64,000 nucleotides of DNA, from NCBI GenBank assembly GCA_902558435.1, contig CACEDU010000001.1:230919-294918 (forward strand), written 5' to 3'. The DNA is from an uncultured Pelagibacteraceae bacterium. Its GTDB lineage: Bacteria; Pseudomonadota; Alphaproteobacteria; Pelagibacterales; Pelagibacteraceae. The notes under the pieces were generated by a model that saw only the letters and a list, made by a program, of their open reading frames with translations, did no database searches and was not told the DNA's origin. Shown here piece after piece: positions 30,332 through 40,131 of the stretch (positions are counted from its first letter, which is position 1; each line of letters begins with the position of its first letter). The translations under genes were made by a program, and so were the position numbers.

Positions 30332-30460
30332 TTAATTACTAGAGGCGCATCTCTTAGAGCAATACTTAACTTTTTCCCAATTAAGTTTCCATTTTTTTCT
30401 CCAAGAAAAAGGCTTGTTACAAACTTTGCATACCTTAGTTGGTAGGTTTTGTTTTTTCAT
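30332..30460 (-). CDS. DUF2256-like small zinc-ribbon-type protein (absent from the ORF track)
   Basis: Reverse-complement translation: [42 protein letters not shown]; CxxC...CxxxC pattern and RKKW core. Confidence 0.88.
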   Translation of the reverse strand: MKKQNLPTKVCKVCNKPFSWRKKWKLNWEKVKYCSKRCASSN

Positions 30461-30806
30461 TTAATTGTTTTCTGTTTTTTAAAAATAAGAAAAATGCAGC
30501 AATTTCATATATATAATGAAAAATAATAAATAAGGGTTTTATTGAAAAAATTTTAGATAGGATTTTATATTTTGGTATTTTTGACCAAATTATAATAAAT
30601 GCTTTAGCACCTCCAATAACTTCACCATCATTTATTACATGCAACCTTCTGAGCAACTCTTTTTGCGACTTAGATGTAATTTTTATAGCCTCATCATTAT
30701 TTGTAATATCTATCCACTCCAAATCACTATTTGCAATTTTTTTATAATGATTTATTTCCATTCTACAAATATTGCAAGAATCGTTAAAATAAACTTTAAT
30801 TCCCAT
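30435..30806 (-). CDS. DUF393 / DCC-family thiol-disulfide oxidoreductase-like protein
   Basis: [20 protein letters not shown] (DxxCxxC), [15 protein letters not shown]. Confidence 0.85.
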   Translation of the reverse strand: MGIKVYFNDSCNICRMEINHYKKIANSDLEWIDITNNDEAIKITSKSQKELLRRLHVINDGEVIGGAKAFIIIWSKIPKYKILSKIFSIKPLFIIFHYIYEIAAFFLFLKNRKQLNEKTKPTN

Positions 30807-32292
30807 AAGTATTATCTTTAATGAATTTGTTTGCTTCTGATAATATTAATTTTTTTCTATTTTCTTTCATTTTATCAAAAATTCTTACCATCATAGACAA
30901 CCTTGGATTTTTCAAAAAAAATTTTCTATTTCTATCTATGAATCGCCAATAAAGACCATCCATAACATTACACCAGTTGCCCCTTTTAAAATCCATCATT
31001 TTCATAAAATAACTTGATCCACAGATATAAGGCTTAGTTGCGAAAATTCCACCATCACTAAACAAACCCATTCCATAAACATTTGGAACCATAACCCAAT
31101 CAGATGAGTCCACAAACATTTCCATGAACCATTTATAAACTGATTTTGGTTCAACTTCGCATAAATTCATAATATTTGACAATATCATTAATCTTTCAAT
31201 GTGGTGCGACCAACCAAATTTGCTAGCATTTTTAATTGCATGATCTAAAGGATCCAAACCAGTGCTGCCATCATAGAATGTATCTTTCATTTTTCTATTA
31301 TGTTTAAAGAAATTTCCACTTTCCATTTCTTTACTATAATTTTGATATATTCCTCTCATAAACTCTCTCCAACCAATTATTTGTCTTATATAACCTTCTA
31401 AAGAATTTAGTCTGACACTCTTACTATGGTGATAAGTCATTATTTTTTGAATGATAATGTCTGGCGTTATTAAACCTAGATTTAAATACGGACTAAGAGC
31501 ACTGTGAAATAAAATATTATTTTTTTGATCAACAGCATCTTCGTAATCACCAAATAGGTTTAACTTATCTTTAATAAAAAAATCTAATAATTTTGAAATA
31601 TCTTTATATTCAGTTGCAAACCAAAATTTTTTGGTATCACCTGGATGTTTACTAAATAATTTTTCAATAATTGGTTTTAAAATTTTTGTATGTTTAGTTT
31701 CTTTAATTTCTGGAAATTTTGGTATTAAGATATTTTTTGGCAGTTTTTTTCTATTATCCTCATCAAAACTCCATTTTCCTCCCTCTGGTGTACCATCTTT
31801 GTTTAACAAAATGTTTAATCTCTCTCGCTTTTCTTTATAAAACTTTGCCATAAAGGGTTTTTTTGTTTTTGATAAATATTTTTTAAAATCTTCACGACTA
31901 TCTAAAAACATTGGCGATCGAATTATATTCCACTGAATATTTTGTTTTTTTAAAAAATTATTTATTTTTGTTTCAAAAAATTTATCCTCTATTTCAAAAC
32001 TAGTTACTTCTTTTATCTTATTCATCTTTAACAATTTTTCTAATTTCTTCGTATAGTCCTTTTTAAAATCAGTAGAATCAATTTTTGAGTAATTAAGCTT
32101 AAATTTATTTTCCTTCAATTTATCCGCATAAGATCTCATTGAAGATAAAAATAGTAGAATTTTTAATTTATGATGTCTTTCATATGTACATAATTGGTAG
32201 TCTTCTGACATAAAAAATAGGTGGTCTTTTTTGAAGCGGTCGAGGTTTTTTAATGGAAATAACTGATTTCCAAGTATAAAAAATAATTTCAT
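30796..32292 (-). CDS. Cryptochrome/deoxyribodipyrimidine photolyase-related protein (FeS-BCP type)
   Basis: FILGNQLFPLKNL N-terminus, GWREFMRGIYQNY, GWSHHIERLMILSNIMNLCEVEPKSVYKWFMEMFVDSSDWVMVPNVYGMGLFSDGG, PYICGSSYFMKM. Confidence 0.95.
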   Translation of the reverse strand: MKLFFILGNQLFPLKNLDRFKKDHLFFMSEDYQLCTYERHHKLKILLFLSSMRSYADKLKENKFKLNYSKIDSTDFKKDYTKKLEKLLKMNKIKEVTSFEIEDKFFETKINNFLKKQNIQWNIIRSPMFLDSREDFKKYLSKTKKPFMAKFYKEKRERLNILLNKDGTPEGGKWSFDEDNRKKLPKNILIPKFPEIKETKHTKILKPIIEKLFSKHPGDTKKFWFATEYKDISKLLDFFIKDKLNLFGDYEDAVDQKNNILFHSALSPYLNLGLITPDIIIQKIMTYHHSKSVRLNSLEGYIRQIIGWREFMRGIYQNYSKEMESGNFFKHNRKMKDTFYDGSTGLDPLDHAIKNASKFGWSHHIERLMILSNIMNLCEVEPKSVYKWFMEMFVDSSDWVMVPNVYGMGLFSDGGIFATKPYICGSSYFMKMMDFKRGNWCNVMDGLYWRFIDRNRKFFLKNPRLSMMVRIFDKMKENRKKLILSEANKFIKDNTYGN

Positions 32293-32302
32293 TAATTATT
32301 AT

Positions 32303-33013
32303 ATGTCAGAAAAATATCTAATTGTCGGTGCGACAGGTTCTATCGGATCCAATTTAGCAGAGCAAATGTATTCTTCTGGTAAAGAAATTCATTTAGTTGG
32401 AAGAGATGAAAGTCAACTTAAAAATTTAGCTGAGAAATTGAACTCTTCTTATACTGTGGCAGATGTATTACACGAGGGGTTCGTGGATACAATTAAATCA
32501 GACATATCAGAAATCAAAGGTGTAGCATATTGTGTTGGGTCTATAGATTTGAAGCCTTTAAAGATGGCAACTGAGAATGATTTCAATAAATGTATGAAAC
32601 TTAATTTTTATTCTGCGGTAGACTTAATCAAAGGATATCAAGATAACCTAAAACAAAATAATGGTTCAATTGTTTTATTTTCAACAGTTGCAGCTCAAAG
32701 AGGTTTTACAAATCATTCAATAATAGCATCAACCAAAGCGGCTATTGAGGGACTAACTGTATCATTAGCAGCTGAATTTGCTCCAAACATAAGAGTTAAT
32801 AGTGTTGCTCTAAGTTTAACTAATTCTAAGATAGCTCAACCAATGTTAAAAAATACAGCAATTGCTCAAGGAATAGCTAAAGCCCACCCACTTAAAAGAC
32901 TAGGTGAGGGTAAAGATGGAGCAGCTTTGGCAAAATTTTTACTTACCGAGGAAAGTTCCTGGGTAACGGGTCAAATAATTGCAGTTGATGGTGGAAGATC
33001 AAAACTTTCATAA
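32303..33013 (+). CDS. Short-chain dehydrogenase/reductase
   Basis: YLIVGATGSIGSNLAEQMYSSG; STKAAIEGLTVSLAAEFAPNIRVNSVAL; WVTGQIIAVDGGRS. Confidence 0.92.
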   Translation: MSEKYLIVGATGSIGSNLAEQMYSSGKEIHLVGRDESQLKNLAEKLNSSYTVADVLHEGFVDTIKSDISEIKGVAYCVGSIDLKPLKMATENDFNKCMKLNFYSAVDLIKGYQDNLKQNNGSIVLFSTVAAQRGFTNHSIIASTKAAIEGLTVSLAAEFAPNIRVNSVALSLTNSKIAQPMLKNTAIAQGIAKAHPLKRLGEGKDGAALAKFLLTEESSWVTGQIIAVDGGRSKLS

Positions 33014-33014
33014 A

Positions 33015-34079
33015 GTGAAAAAAATAATATACGTTTTAATTCTTTTTTTCGTATTTGCCTCAAAATCGTATTCACAAAACTTTAAATTAGAAAAATTAGT
33101 TAACCTAGATTCACCTTGGGGATCCTCTTTTATTAATAGTAATGAAATAATAATTACAGAAAAAAGCGGCAAAATAAAAATTGTAAATATTTTATCTAGA
33201 GAAGTTCAAGAAATTAGTCATCAACTTAACTTTGTTGTCCATGGTCAAGGAGGCTTATTAGATATTATTCATAAAGACAATAATATTTGGATTTCATATA
33301 CTGAAGATAGAGGTGGATATAAAACTAGCACTTCTATTGCAAAAGCAGAATTTAATAGGAAACAATTAAACTTTAAAAATATTTTTCAAGCAAATCCCCC
33401 AATAGACTCTGGTTATCATTTTGGATCAAGATTAGTTATCAAAGATAATTTTATATTTGCTTCTGCGGGTGAGAGAGGACAAGGTATGATTGCACAAGAC
33501 GCCTCAAAGCATCCAGGTAGTATTATAAGAATTCATTTAGATGGAAGTATACCAAAAGATAATCCAAAGTTTGAGGGTATGGTAGATTGGTTGCCAGAGA
33601 TTTATCAAATTGGAATTAGAAATCCTCAAGGGATGGCACTTTCTGAATTTGATGGAAAAGTTTACATGAGTAATCATGGGGCAAAAGGTGGAGATTGGTT
33701 CGGAGAAGTTAAAAAAGGTGAAAATTATGGATGGAAAATTTTAGGATGGGGAGGAACCAATTATTCTGGAATTCCAATTGGCCCAAAATGGAAACCTGGA
33801 TTTACAAAAGCTATTCAATATTGGGTACCCTCAATAGCAACTAGCGCAATAACTATTTATAAAGGTGACGAGTTTAATGAGTGGAATAGTCATGCTTTAA
33901 TCACTTCTTTAAAAGATAAATCCTTAAGAAAACTGATATTTGAAGACTTATCAAATGTAAAAGAAGAGGTTATTTTTAAAAATAAAATTGGAAGAATTAG
34001 AGACATTCAAGTGCATCCCTCTAACGGAAAAATTTATTTTTTATCTCAAGATGCTTTATGGTTAATGCAAAGAAAATAG
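33015..34079 (+). CDS. PQQ-dependent sugar dehydrogenase-like (soluble aldose dehydrogenase) secreted protein
   Basis: GTG start and signal peptide; LDSPWGSSFINSNEIIITEKSGKI, GQGGLLDI, SGYHFGSRLVI, YQIGIRNPQGMALSEF, GENYGWKI. Confidence 0.9.
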   Translation: MKKIIYVLILFFVFASKSYSQNFKLEKLVNLDSPWGSSFINSNEIIITEKSGKIKIVNILSREVQEISHQLNFVVHGQGGLLDIIHKDNNIWISYTEDRGGYKTSTSIAKAEFNRKQLNFKNIFQANPPIDSGYHFGSRLVIKDNFIFASAGERGQGMIAQDASKHPGSIIRIHLDGSIPKDNPKFEGMVDWLPEIYQIGIRNPQGMALSEFDGKVYMSNHGAKGGDWFGEVKKGENYGWKILGWGGTNYSGIPIGPKWKPGFTKAIQYWVPSIATSAITIYKGDEFNEWNSHALITSLKDKSLRKLIFEDLSNVKEEVIFKNKIGRIRDIQVHPSNGKIYFLSQDALWLMQRK

Positions 34080-34094
34080 TATATATTAAAATTT

Positions 34095-35198
34095 ATGGAT
34101 GATGTCGTCATAGTTGGTGGAGGTATAATAGGCGCTGCTACTGCATACTTTTTATCAATGGAAGGTAGAAAAGTTAAGGTAATTGAGAGAGACCCTACAT
34201 ATAAGACTGCCTCATTTCCTTTGTCTTTAGGTGGATTTAGAAGACAATTTTTTCAAAAAGAAAATATACTTTTAGGTAAGTTTGCTAGAGAATTCATTTT
34301 TAAAATACCAGAATTGTTAAAAACAAAAAAAAATCCAAACCCATCGGCAAGCATGGTTCCTAATGGATACCTTTTAATGTTTGGACCAGAACATGCAGAG
34401 GAACAATATAAAGCTTTGGAAAATCATAGAGAATGCGATGCTGGTACAAAAAATATTAAAGGTTCAGAATTAAATAAAATTTTTCCATATATAAATAACG
34501 AAGGTATAGAAACAGCTACATATACTGATAATAAAAGTGAAGGTTGGATTGATCCTTTTATGTTTCATAGTGCTTTAAAAAGTAAAGCAATTGAGTTAGG
34601 CGCAGAGTTTCTTAAAGGTGAGGTTAAAAATTTGTCTGAGATAAATGCAAAAACTATCATTTCAGCAGCAGGATGTTGGACTAAAGAATTGTTATCAGAT
34701 ATTCCAGTTGAACCACAAAAGCACACTGTATTTCGAGTTAAATGTCCAAAACATTTTCCTGATATGCCACTAACTGGAGATTTAACAACAGGTGTATATT
34801 GGAGACCAGAGGGTAAAGAGTTCTTAGCAGGTTCACCTATATCTGTATTTGATGCGAAAGATTTAGAACCAGCATGGAATGATTTTGAAGAATTAGTTTG
34901 GCCTGCTCTGGCAAAAAGAGTTCCAGCCTTTGAAGAACTAAAATTAACCGGTGGTTGGGCAGGATTTTATGATTGTAATAAACTTGATAACAACGCAGTT
35001 GTAGGCAAACATCCAAAATATGACAATGTTTATTTAGCCTCTGGTTTCACTGGAAGAGGTTTAATGCAGGCACCAGGTATTGGAAGGGCTCTGACTGAAT
35101 TGATCACAACAGGTAGCTACCAATCAATAGATATAAGTGTTTTTGATGTAGAAAGAGTTTTAAAAAGTAATGCTAGACCGGAACCTTACGTTTTATAA
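34095..35198 (+). CDS. DAO-family FAD-dependent oxidoreductase
   Basis: VVIVGGGIIGAATAYFLSMEGRKVKVIERDP; VYLASGFTGRGLMQAPGIGRALTELI. Confidence 0.9.
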   Translation: MDDVVIVGGGIIGAATAYFLSMEGRKVKVIERDPTYKTASFPLSLGGFRRQFFQKENILLGKFAREFIFKIPELLKTKKNPNPSASMVPNGYLLMFGPEHAEEQYKALENHRECDAGTKNIKGSELNKIFPYINNEGIETATYTDNKSEGWIDPFMFHSALKSKAIELGAEFLKGEVKNLSEINAKTIISAAGCWTKELLSDIPVEPQKHTVFRVKCPKHFPDMPLTGDLTTGVYWRPEGKEFLAGSPISVFDAKDLEPAWNDFEELVWPALAKRVPAFEELKLTGGWAGFYDCNKLDNNAVVGKHPKYDNVYLASGFTGRGLMQAPGIGRALTELITTGSYQSIDISVFDVERVLKSNARPEPYVL

Positions 35199-35372
35199 TT
35201 TTTTAATATAAACTCCTAGTATTCCGTTAAATATAGATACAGCTAAAATCAATAATTGTCCTTTAAACGAGTAAAATTCAAAAGATGGATAAAAACTTAT
35301 CCCAATTGAAAAAAAAAGATAAGTTAACACAAAAGGTCGATAAAATTTTTTTATAAAATTTAAAATTTTCAC
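35193..35372 (-). CDS. Small predicted membrane protein (59 aa, GTG start; absent from the ORF track)
   Basis: Reverse-complement translation: VKILNFIKKFYRPFVLTYLFFSIGISFYPSFEFYSFKGQLLILAVSIFNGILGVYIKKL*; GTG immediately follows the upstream DMT stop codon. Confidence 0.65.
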   Translation of the reverse strand: MKILNFIKKFYRPFVLTYLFFSIGISFYPSFEFYSFKGQLLILAVSIFNGILGVYIKKL

Positions 35373-36221
35373 TTACTTTCTAGTTGCAATATAAACGCCA
35401 ATTGTTGCAAGTATAAATCCTGCTATATCAATATTAGATAATATTTCTCCTAAAAATAAATAGGCCATCACAGCTGTTGTAGGTGGGACAAGAAAAAATA
35501 ATGTTGATGTCTTGCTTACTGAACCTGCCTTTATTAAAAACATTAAAATTGTAAAAGCCCCAAAAGACACCAGCACAATCTGATGTGTCATTCCTAATAT
35601 GAATCCTGTTGAAAAGTTAATATATGGAGTTTCTAAAAATAATATTAAAATAAGATTAAAAACACAGCCACCGAATGCTTGAAACCCGTTATTTACTGAT
35701 AAAGGAACATTCCCACTTAATTTTTTTTGCCATAAGGTACCTGTAGTGATTGCTGCAAGGGCAATAAAACAAGTGATAATTCCATCTTTGGGAAACTCAT
35801 TTCCAAAATCAATCCCAAGCACCAATAAAGAACCAACAAATCCAAAAACTATACCAACCCACTGCCTCCATCCTATAACTTCCTTATAAATTGGTCCTGA
35901 TAATAAATTTGTTAATATAGGTTGTAGAGTAACAATTAATGCAACTACACTTGCAGGAACTCCTACATGAAAGGCGTACCAACAACCACCAAGATACAAT
36001 CCATGAAACAATACACCTGTAGTAATACTCTCTAGGACATATCTTATTTTTGTAAAAATTATTTCTTTTTTAAATAGTGCAAATAAAAAAAACCCTATAG
36101 TTACAATTCCAAATCTAAAAGCAAGTGCTGCAAATGGAGATGCGTTCTGAACTATGATGTCACCTGATATGAATGCAGATGACCACAATAGTATAAATAG
36201 CAAAGGAAAGGTTTTTATCAT
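35373..36221 (-). CDS. EamA/DMT-family transporter
   Basis: PLLFILLWSSAFISGDIIVQNASPFAALAFRF; SVSKTSTLFFLVPPTTAVMAYLFLGE. Confidence 0.9.
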   Translation of the reverse strand: MIKTFPLLFILLWSSAFISGDIIVQNASPFAALAFRFGIVTIGFFLFALFKKEIIFTKIRYVLESITTGVLFHGLYLGGCWYAFHVGVPASVVALIVTLQPILTNLLSGPIYKEVIGWRQWVGIVFGFVGSLLVLGIDFGNEFPKDGIITCFIALAAITTGTLWQKKLSGNVPLSVNNGFQAFGGCVFNLILILFLETPYINFSTGFILGMTHQIVLVSFGAFTILMFLIKAGSVSKTSTLFFLVPPTTAVMAYLFLGEILSNIDIAGFILATIGVYIATRK

Positions 36222-36254
36222 TATAAAGGTTTCATATTGTCATAAATTTTTTAA

Positions 36255-37262
36255 TTAAATTTTGACAAGCATTTTACCAGTATTTTTTCCCTTTAATAAA
36301 TCTATAAATGATTTTGGGGCACTCTCAATTCCTGTATAAATAGTTTCTTTAAATTTTATTTCACCTTTAGATAACCATTTCAACATATCACTTTCAAATG
36401 GCTCTCTTTCATTTTCATGATCAAATATTAAAAATCCTTTAATGGTAAGTCTTTTAACAAGCACATGTGCCATATTTTTTATTCCAGATCCTGGTGTTGT
36501 TACATTCATCTGAGAAATTCTTCCACAAACAACTATACGACCAAAATTTTTCATTTGGAAAATTGCGGACTCCAAAAAATTACCTCCAACATTATCAAAA
36601 TAAAGATCAAATCCATCAGGACAAACTTCTTTAAAATGTAACACAAGATTTTCTACATTTTTATAATTGAAAGCATAATCAACTTTTAATTCATTTTTTA
36701 ACCAATCAACTTTTTCATCAGAACCTGTACTAGCAATAACTTTACAACCAAGATTTTTCGCAATTTGACAAACTGTCGAACCAACACTCCCTCCAGCTGA
36801 AGATACTAAAACTGTCTGCCCAGCTTTTAATTCTCCATGTTTTAACAGTCCGATGTATGCAGTATGTCCTGTCATACCAAGAGGACCTAAATAGGATTGA
36901 ATGGGCATGTCAATAGCTTTAAGCTTTTTTAGTTTATCAGCACTGCAAACAAAATTGTCTCTCATACCCTGGCTGCTAAATACTAAATCTCCAACATTAA
37001 AACTTTTATCATTTGAAATCTCTACTTTGCCAATTGCATATCCTTCCATTTCCTCACCAATTTTAAATGGCGGTTTATAATTTTTTCTTTCGGTCATTCT
37101 TGCTCTCATATACGGATCAACTGATATCCATGAATTTGAGACTAATATATTTTTATCCTTATTAATTGATATTTCTTTTGATTTTATCTCAAAATCAGTT
37201 TCTTTTGGTAACCCAGTCGGAATATAATTTTTTAAAGCTACATACTTGCTGATTATAGTCAC
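36255..37262 (-). CDS. NADP-dependent medium-chain reductase (CurA/leukotriene B4 dehydrogenase-like)
   Basis: ISVDPYMRARM, LGPLGMTGHTAYIGLL, GGSVGSTVCQIAKNLG, DLYFDNVGGNFLESAI. Confidence 0.92.
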   Translation of the reverse strand: MTIISKYVALKNYIPTGLPKETDFEIKSKEISINKDKNILVSNSWISVDPYMRARMTERKNYKPPFKIGEEMEGYAIGKVEISNDKSFNVGDLVFSSQGMRDNFVCSADKLKKLKAIDMPIQSYLGPLGMTGHTAYIGLLKHGELKAGQTVLVSSAGGSVGSTVCQIAKNLGCKVIASTGSDEKVDWLKNELKVDYAFNYKNVENLVLHFKEVCPDGFDLYFDNVGGNFLESAIFQMKNFGRIVVCGRISQMNVTTPGSGIKNMAHVLVKRLTIKGFLIFDHENEREPFESDMLKWLSKGEIKFKETIYTGIESAPKSFIDLLKGKNTGKMLVKI

Positions 37263-37263
37263 T

Positions 37264-37842
37264 TTAAGACCCCCAAATATTATTTAATGTTACCTCACGC
37301 CTACAAGCCTTTTTATATCTTAAATAATTTACAAAATTTATTTGGTAATAATCTTGATGGAAAGCTTCTGCTTTGTAAAATTTTTCAAATTCTCTAACGT
37401 AGGTTACGACTTTTTTTTTAAATTTTTGTTCTATTTCCTTAATACTATTTTCTATTAAATCTTTTTGTTTCTCATTTTGATAAAATGCAACTGATCTATA
37501 ACTATATCCTTTGTCACAAAACTGTCCTGCGGCATCAAATGGATCGATATTTACCCAGAATTCTTCTAAAAGTTTTTCATAGCTGACTACTTCTGGAACA
37601 TATATCACTTCAATAACTTCAAAATGACCTGTATTTCCATATGTGACCTCTTTGTAAGTTGGATTTTCTGTAGTGCCACCTGAGTACCCAGAAATAACTT
37701 TTGAAACACCAAGAATATTTTCAAATGACTCCTCCATGCACCAAAAGCACCCACCAGCAAAATAAGCTCTTTCAAAATTTGGTGAATTTGCAAAGCTCGT
37801 TGAAGAAAGTAATAAGAAAATAATTGATAATAATTTTTTCAT
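37264..37842 (-). CDS. msrA: Peptide-methionine (S)-S-oxide reductase, with signal peptide
   Basis: RAYFAGGCFWCMEESFENILGVSKVISGYSGGTTENPTYKEV; EAFHQDYY. Confidence 0.96.
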   Translation of the reverse strand: MKKLLSIIFLLLSSTSFANSPNFERAYFAGGCFWCMEESFENILGVSKVISGYSGGTTENPTYKEVTYGNTGHFEVIEVIYVPEVVSYEKLLEEFWVNIDPFDAAGQFCDKGYSYRSVAFYQNEKQKDLIENSIKEIEQKFKKKVVTYVREFEKFYKAEAFHQDYYQINFVNYLRYKKACRREVTLNNIWGS

Positions 37843-37899
37843 TAAAGGTAGCTATCTGGTTAATTCATAGCTTACCTTTAATGATTTGTATTTAAAACT

Positions 37900-39099
37900 C
37901 TATTTTTTCTGATATTTTGCCGCTTCTTCAGAACCGCCAGTGGCGCTTCCTTTACTGTAAGAATGTGCACCCATACCTGCTAATTGTCCATCCTTAACAA
38001 TTAGGTATTGGTTACGTATTTCACGACCTTCAAAGAAACATTCCAAAATCTCTCTAACACCATCAGCATATCTAGCTTGCGCTGAAAGAGAAGTTCCAGA
38101 AGTATGAGGCGTCATTCCATGATTTGGCATCGTTCTCCAAACATGATCATTTGGTGCTGGTTGTGGAAACCATACATCACCAGCGTACCCACTTAATTGA
38201 CCACTTTTTAACGCTTTAGCAATAGCGTCTCTGTTACAAATTTTACCCCTAGCAGTATTTACAATGTATGCACCTTTTTTCATTTTGCTAATCATTGCAT
38301 CATCAAATAAATTTTCTGTTTCAGGGTGTAGTGGACAGTTTATAGTTACCACATCACAAACTTTAACCATTGACTCTACTGTTTCATGAAAAGTTAAATT
38401 TAATTCTTTTTCTACTGATTCAGGTAATCTATGTCTATCAAAGTAATGAAGATGAACATCGAAAGGTTTCATTTTTCTTAAAGCATCTAGTCCAATTCTT
38501 CCAGCTGCAACAGTTCCAATATGCATTCCCTCAACGTCATAGGATCTTTGCACAGCATCTGCAATGTTCCAACCGCCTTCATTAACTATTCTGTGTTGAT
38601 TATGGTAATCTCTTACCAAAGATACAATCATCATTACAATATGTTCAGCAACTGATCTTGAGTTACAGAATGTGACCTCTACAACATCAATTTTATTATC
38701 CATTGCTGCTTGTAGATCTACGTGGTCTGACCCAATTCCTGCAGTTACAGCCATTTTTAAATTTTTTGCTTTTGCAATTCTCTCCTTAGTTAAATAATAA
38801 GGGAAGAAAGGTTGAGAGATCACTATATCCGCATCTACAATATGTTTATCAGCCTCGCATCCTTCTCCATCTTTACTATTTGTTACAATTAGCTCATGGC
38901 CATTACTTTCCAAAAATTTTCTTAATCCTAACTCTCCAGACACACAGCCTAACAATTCTCCAGGTGTAAAATCTCTACCTTTTGGACTTGGTAAAGTCAT
39001 TCCATCTGGGTATTTTTCTAGTTTTGGAAGATCTGATAAGGCATAAGACTTAGGCATACCGCCTTTAGGATCATCATATAACACACAAAGTACTTTCAT
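37900..39099 (-). CDS. fdh: NAD-dependent formate dehydrogenase
   Basis: Near full-length resemblance to the methylotroph-type enzyme: MHIGTVAAGRIGLDALRKMKPFDVHLHYFDRHRLPESVEKELNL, YAGDVWFPQPAPNDHVWRTMPNHGMTPHTSGTSLSAQARYADGVREILECFFEGR, GAHSYSKGSATGGSEEAAKYQ. Confidence 0.96.
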   Translation of the reverse strand: MKVLCVLYDDPKGGMPKSYALSDLPKLEKYPDGMTLPSPKGRDFTPGELLGCVSGELGLRKFLESNGHELIVTNSKDGEGCEADKHIVDADIVISQPFFPYYLTKERIAKAKNLKMAVTAGIGSDHVDLQAAMDNKIDVVEVTFCNSRSVAEHIVMMIVSLVRDYHNQHRIVNEGGWNIADAVQRSYDVEGMHIGTVAAGRIGLDALRKMKPFDVHLHYFDRHRLPESVEKELNLTFHETVESMVKVCDVVTINCPLHPETENLFDDAMISKMKKGAYIVNTARGKICNRDAIAKALKSGQLSGYAGDVWFPQPAPNDHVWRTMPNHGMTPHTSGTSLSAQARYADGVREILECFFEGREIRNQYLIVKDGQLAGMGAHSYSKGSATGGSEEAAKYQKK

Positions 39100-39196
39100 T
39101 TTATCTCCTAATTTTTAAGTTTAAAATTTCTCTCTATAGATATTTTCTAAACTAAGTCTAGCACAATTGGAACATCAATCAAATGAATAGTAAATG

Positions 39197-39658
39197 TTAA
39201 GGATATTTCTTTTGAGCAACAAATTTATTTAGAAGAATTCCAAATACTATTATTATCAGACATCCAGTTAATATTGGGGACAAAAGATATTCAAACGATA
39301 CTGACCCTAATATGACTATAATGGGGTTTCCACCTGCAGGTGGATGAGTTACATCTAAAAATATCATCAATCCAACTCCAAAACCTACAGCTAAGGGTAT
39401 CAAGATATAAATAGGTAAGGGAATGTAATTATAAAATAAAATTCCAATTGCTGAAGTTACCAAGTGACCAAATAATATATTTTTTGGTTTAGCAAAAGGG
39501 CTTTCAGGATAGCCGTACAAAAGAACCATTGAAGATCCAAATGAAGCAATTAAAAAAAGACCAAAATTGGTCTTATAGGTTAATAATGTTAAAATACCAA
39601 TTGTTATTGTAGAAAATAAAGCTGCCAAAAGTGACTTATAAATTTTATCTTTTGTCAT
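39197..39658 (-). CDS. HPP-family integral membrane protein
   Basis: ASFGSSMVLLYGYPESPFAKPKNILFGH and THPPAGGNPIIVILG motifs. Confidence 0.9.
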   Translation of the reverse strand: MTKDKIYKSLLAALFSTITIGILTLLTYKTNFGLFLIASFGSSMVLLYGYPESPFAKPKNILFGHLVTSAIGILFYNYIPLPIYILIPLAVGFGVGLMIFLDVTHPPAGGNPIIVILGSVSFEYLLSPILTGCLIIIVFGILLNKFVAQKKYP

Positions 39659-40054
39659 TTATTCAATTATTTTTTTTAAAGCTTCAATTGGCAATGTTAT
39701 ACAATCTTTCCTATCAAAATTTTTTTTATTAAAAATTTTTTTAAAATCTTTCCATTCATTAGGAAATAAAATGTTATCTTTATCATTAAACTTTTCTAAT
39801 AATTTTAAAAAATTTTTAATTTTGCTTTTACTTTTTCTTTTAAAATTTTTTGAAGCTATATTAGCTGATGCATTGCAATATATACAAGATTGAGATTGAT
39901 AGGTAAAATCTTTAATCATATTATCTTTTATAATTAAAAAAATTTCAATCTCGTCTCCACAAATCTGACTTTTGAACTTTGTTGAATGAGTAAAGTTTCC
40001 AATATATTTGTTATTTTTGGTATCTGAAGCTAATTTTAAAATATTAATATCCAT
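39659..40054 (-). CDS. NifU/SufU-like iron-sulfur scaffold-related protein
   Basis: SQICGDEIEIFL, YQSQSCIYCNASANIASK, RKDCITLPIEALKKII. Confidence 0.75.
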   Translation of the reverse strand: MDINILKLASDTKNNKYIGNFTHSTKFKSQICGDEIEIFLIIKDNMIKDFTYQSQSCIYCNASANIASKNFKRKSKSKIKNFLKLLEKFNDKDNILFPNEWKDFKKIFNKKNFDRKDCITLPIEALKKIIE

Positions 40055-40131
40055 TAATCTAAATTTTATTTGATTGTTATTACATAAATTTATATTTATA
40101 TTTTCTTATTTCTTAAATAAAAAAATAGCAC

